In this document: one piece after another, positions 60,501-64,000 of the stretch | Layout: each line of letters begins with the position of its first letter | Position numbering within the stretch: the first letter of the stretch is position 1 | NCBI GenBank assembly: GCA_019916065.1 | Contig: CM034233.1 | Coordinates: 24,687,936-24,751,935 of the forward strand | Direction: 5' to 3' | Length of the DNA stretch: 64,000 nucleotides | DNA from: Vitellaria paradoxa | Taxonomy: Eukaryota; Streptophyta; Magnoliopsida; Ericales; Sapotaceae | The notes under the pieces: generated by a model | Databases searched by the model: none | What the model saw: only the letters and a program-made list of their open reading frames with translations | What the model was told of the DNA's origin: nothing | Translations under genes and position numbers: made by a program

Positions 60501-63500
60501 CTTATTGAGATCACACAGCAAAATTGATAAATACTAGAAGACTCCAAAATTACACTTCCTAAAACATATCCTCAAATTTACTTAAAGGGTACACATGCAA
60601 GAAAAAATTGGGGATGAATTTTATATTTGAGAAATTCATTAATTGGACATAACAAGCACAAGTAATGCTGAATAGTCTGATGCCATGCCAATGCAACTAA
60701 GCTTTAAAATGTTTGTACTGCCTGATAATTAACATTAAAAAGGATAATTTAGTATATGCAATTAAATTCACATGAATGAAGGTTAAAGCAGCACAATAAC
60801 ACATAACATAGTGCACCGTGTTCAGTATGTACTGTGTCCTAATTTTTTCACAATCTTTTGTCAGAATGTCCATAATTTTGCATTTGTTTCCACATCTGCC
60901 TTAATGCTTCTATATTTAGATTTTAAGTATCTATTAGAAATTCTAATATCTTAATGAGTTGACCAACTGAACAGGCCAGCTGGTTTGACTGTTTACTAAA
61001 CCACTTAATTCATGGTCCCACCATCATAAGTGGACAAACCATATATGACTTCGTCTTCCCCTTCACCCACTTTGAGACATCTAACGTGTAGAAAACTTTC
61101 AAAACTCTCCATTTCTAAATCAAACAGATTCATATGAAAATTAACATTCCAAACACTGCACGTTCAAAGAAAAATGGCAAACTACTTAAGCATCCTTATT
61201 TTCGGGCAAATCAAAATATTAAGAAAAAGATCATGTGATACAACATTCTGCCATAATTTCTTGTCATAATTTTAATGGCAAACTACACCAAATTTTAATG
61301 ATACAACATTCTGCCATAATTTCTCTCGCAAGCATCTCCAGAGACACTTACCCAACAGTACCTCATTAAACAATTCCACCATCTTTAACAAGTAAACATA
61401 TTTTCTACTCAACCAAATGTTATTTGAAAACAACCCCTACTCTTCCCCATAAAAAAAAAAAAAAAAATCTCTTCTAAGTTTCTCTAAGTCTTTTTGCCAT
61501 TGAATTAATTAAATTGGTAGTCAAGCTAGATGATATAGTCTTAATAACAATTACAGGAGCCACTTTTGATAAATAGTTTTTGTTCGTATCCTGATAGCGT
61601 CATCTCAAATCTTACAATAACTCCATCTCACACATTAATAGTCATTGCCGAAGTAAGACCTAAATAAGATGATGGCAAAAAACTAGTTTTTTATCTCATT
61701 GTTGAACTACGCTCATAAAAATTTTGAACATCCCCAACTGGAGTCAACTCGCGTTTACCCAATTTGACTTTTAATTGAAACTTCAAAACATAAAGATATA
61801 CATCTAAGATGCCCCAATCGTTGTGCATCCCCGCCCACAAAACATAATAGAATCATAAGCAAACAAAAGACAAGACCCCCTTGATTAATATAAAGAATCT
61901 CACGTTAGAAACACACCAACAAAATCCATTTCCTTCACTTCTCTATGAACCCCATTTTTTCCAACAAATACACTAAGAACTCATAATTCACATGGTTATA
62001 AGCATTTCCACTATCAAGCTTGTAAATAATCCCTAGAGTCCAATTTAGCCCTTGTTTGAGATAGTGGGAGAAGAAAGAAATTAAAGTAAATGAGCGGCAA
62101 GGGAAGGGTAATTATTTTTTCTTGTTTGGCAAATATGAGAAGGGAAATGCAGGGTAAAGTAAAGAATATGGTTAAGAATACCATTATACCCTTTAACAAA
62201 TATTTATTTTTATGAACATTTATAGATATAATGAAAAATACCAATGACAAGATAGAGAAGACACTTAAAAACCCTCTCACACCCATTACACCCCAAATTG
62301 GGGGTGGTAGAAAGCTTGGTTAATGGAAGTAAATTGGTTACCTCCATTCCCTTCCCTTCCCTTCTCTTCCCCTCCCATCCATTCTCCTTCCCACCTGCCC
62401 ATTCACCTCCTTCCAAACAAGGACTTAATCCTCACACACACTACTTCAGTTACGATCAATACTACATCAAGAATCTGCCATCACTCAAAAGGTGCATTAT
62501 AAGATTCAAAGATTATGGTATTCATCACACACTTCATTTGTAGAGCCAAAACATTTGCAATTAATGGTCTTACTAAGTACAAGATCATCAATGACCAATT
62601 CTTTGAATGCTAAAGTTGAAGGATCCATCAAAGACTCCCTTGATTGGTCCAAAGAGGCACTACATGACAAATCTACAATAACATATTCAATCCACATTAA
62701 ATGACAACTATATTAATAATGCCCGGCCACGCAATAGAAAATTACTAAACCAAACCAAACCATCCCCTCACTAGCTTCCCCAGCTTGACCCCTCTCCTAT
62801 ATATACGCTCCTCCGTTATACAAGAGGCACTACTATAACCCTTCACCATATCCAAAACTCTTCTACTGTGCTCTTTCTTTTATTCCCTAATTCTTAACTT
62901 GCTTGCCTCCTGTGACTCCTGCAATTTAGCTTAACTCTCAATAATATTCCCAAACAAATAGAACCTACAATTTAGCCCCAATCATCCAGAATCACAAAAG
63001 AAACAATCCCATAAACCCAATATTTTTTTCATTGTTCCAACAATTGTCATGCAATTATGGGCCAATACAGTGCCAAGTTTAATATCAAAGTGGTAAACTG
63101 AAGATGTAAGTTCAAAGTTCAATTAAAAAAAAAAAAAGCAAGAAGAAAAGGATGGACGATATGAGGAGTTTCAAAAAAAAATTACGATGCATGGTAGATC
63201 TAGTCAGATAAACTATTATGCAAGACAGGTGCAGTTAAAAACAAACAAACAGTGCCCTTAAAATTCCAAATGATCTTCAATGTGCTTGAAGGCCCTTAAA
63301 GACAAAACTTGTGGTTCTGGATAGTTAAGAAATCAATTGAATTTGAATACAAACAAAATAAACAGAAAATAAAGAAATGCTTCTTGTCATTCCTTGCCAC
63401 CATGGATTAACACTCTTCTCACAAAAAAGCAAGTAGAAAATATGAAGAAAGTAAATAATTGACAACCAACAGAGTTCCAATTACAAAAATAATAGCAAAC

Positions 63501-63665
63501 TCCATACAAAAAATAATGTTGAAGACAAGGAAGAAAAGCACCTCAAACCCAGCATTATCATATTGCCTTCTTTTTTCAGGATCAGATAAAATGCTATAAG
63601 AATATGCAACCTCCTTGAAAAGTTCTGATGCTTCTGGATTACTAACATTTTTGTCAGGATGGTAC
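54578..63665 (-). CDS. ARG1: DnaJ-domain protein ARG1 (Altered Response to Gravity 1), 5' end missing
   Basis: A J-domain protein of the endomembrane system that acts in early gravity signalling and lateral auxin redistribution. Exons in transcript order: 63542-63665, 58530-58612, 58333-58444, 58148-58252, 57975-58025, 56191-56280, 55990-56098, 55700-55848, 55558-55611, 54578-54802 (ten here), all with GT-AG introns and a continuous frame, about 366 aa. The first exon shown enters inside the J domain with YHPDKN (the HPD motif that stimulates Hsp70) and ends at YDNAGFE. Then follow [56 protein letters not shown], a coiled coil (about [20 protein letters not shown] to VDELLKQRD), a Ser/Gly/Asp-rich linker and the end [17 protein letters not shown]. 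Family length is about 410 aa, so roughly 45 N-terminal residues lie beyond 64000. Closer to ARG1 than to its paralogue ARL2 by eye; this needs an alignment. Confidence 0.95.
58829..59124. repeat. Repeat with LTR/PBS-like text in ARG1 intron
   Basis: A ~57-bp phrase (ATTGTTGGGCCCATATTTCC..., 58829-58885) recurs diverged in the same orientation at 59067-59124 (ATTGTTGAGCCAATTTCCTA...). After the first copy comes AGTATCAGAATTATGG, like the TGGTATCAGAGC next to Copia LTRs. It is probably a decayed LTR-retroelement end inside the 4.9-kb intron. Confidence 0.5.
59125..62044. other. Interior of the 4.9-kb ARG1 intron
   Basis: The intron spans 58613-63541. This part is AT-rich without coding signal. 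'gatacaacattctgccataatttct' recurs at about 61239 and 61300, a small local duplication. Confidence 0.5.
62048..62424. mobile_element. Tourist-like MITE in ARG1 intron (377 bp)
   Basis: Left GCCCTTGTTTGAGATAG and right end (reverse complement GTCCTTGTTTGGAAGGAG) are inverted repeats. TTA flanks both sides (62045-62047 and 62425-62427). The right arm has a CCTTCCCTTCCC-rich stretch that pairs partly with GGGAAGGG-type text on the left. Confidence 0.75.
62428..63541. other. Remainder of the ARG1 large intron
   Basis: No element recognised. Short frames at 62492-62704 on both strands show no family motif. Confidence 0.45.
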
Positions 63666-64000
63666 CTGCCCATTACTTGGATTAATAATTTACCAAGTGC
63701 AAAATCCACACAATGTTATTCTGGTTATTATCAACATTGTGATGTCCACTGACAGTCATTTTCTCATTTGATGTATATTAAGCCACCAGAGATGAGCAGT
63801 CCATATGTACGAGAAGTTTATAATATCAAAAGAGCTCAACTCATATAGTTCATCAACAAAATCTAAAGGAGCAAAAGAACATTCAAACTATACACTACAC
63901 AAGCTGTAGTTTTTATGGATGCAGTGCAGCTAATTAAATCAGGTATTTTATGTATTACACAATTTTGAATTGCTTCATCCTATTAAGAAAAAGAAAGCAG
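63666..64000. other. Start of upstream ARG1 intron
   Basis: The CAG at 63666-63668 (minus strand) is the splice acceptor for the J-domain exon. The remaining sequence shows no exon for the N-terminal J-domain part, so that exon lies outside the window. Confidence 0.7.

Noticed and set aside
1..64000. A gene cluster or defence/biosynthetic system
   Set aside because: Only three unrelated genes are present, separated by tens of kilobases of repeats; nothing suggests a joint pathway.

Overview
The window is nuclear DNA from a flowering plant, most likely a woody eudicot. The DNA is AT-rich, the genes are split by GT-AG introns, and it carries plant-type SINEs, Tourist-like MITEs, Copia gag remnants and CT/GA and AT microsatellites. 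Three protein-coding genes are recognisable in 64 kb, plus one decayed gene. The rest is intergenic or intronic sequence made largely of repeats.

Layout. Positions 396-2110 hold a tandem satellite-like array of about 146-bp units, whose distal half is organised as three dimers. At 3067-3417 (minus) lies a small decayed gene with one in-frame TGA. At 4753-5016 is a tRNA-derived SINE with a target-site duplication. Positions 6481-19239 (plus) are a complete nine-exon cytosolic-type cysteinyl-tRNA synthetase gene (531 aa) whose large introns carry a foldback element, an Au-like SINE, a LINE fragment and a local duplication. Positions 19.3-43.7 kb form a repeat-rich intergenic region: Tourist-like MITEs, a Copia gag remnant split by a nested insertion, a ~95-bp tandem repeat split by a MITE, and a ~0.9-kb foldback element. 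Positions 43775-44449 (minus) are an intronless single-C2H2 zinc-finger repressor gene of the GIS/ZFP5/ZFP6/ZFP8 group, with a TATA box and a CT-rich leader. Positions 44.7-54.2 kb are intergenic, with further MITEs and microsatellites. Positions 54578-63665 (minus) are the last 11 exons of a DnaJ gene of the ARG1 (Altered Response to Gravity 1) type; its 5' exon(s) lie beyond the right edge of the window.

The three genes are unrelated in function (translation, transcriptional control of epidermal/trichome development, gravity signalling). There is no operon-like or cluster logic. I found no convincing undescribed functional system. The most unusual structures are the array with dimeric higher-order organisation, the nested insertions, and a pair of inverted MITEs around an extremely AT-rich core. 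All exon boundaries were worked out by hand from reading frame, GT-AG sites and remembered family sequence; no alignment was run.
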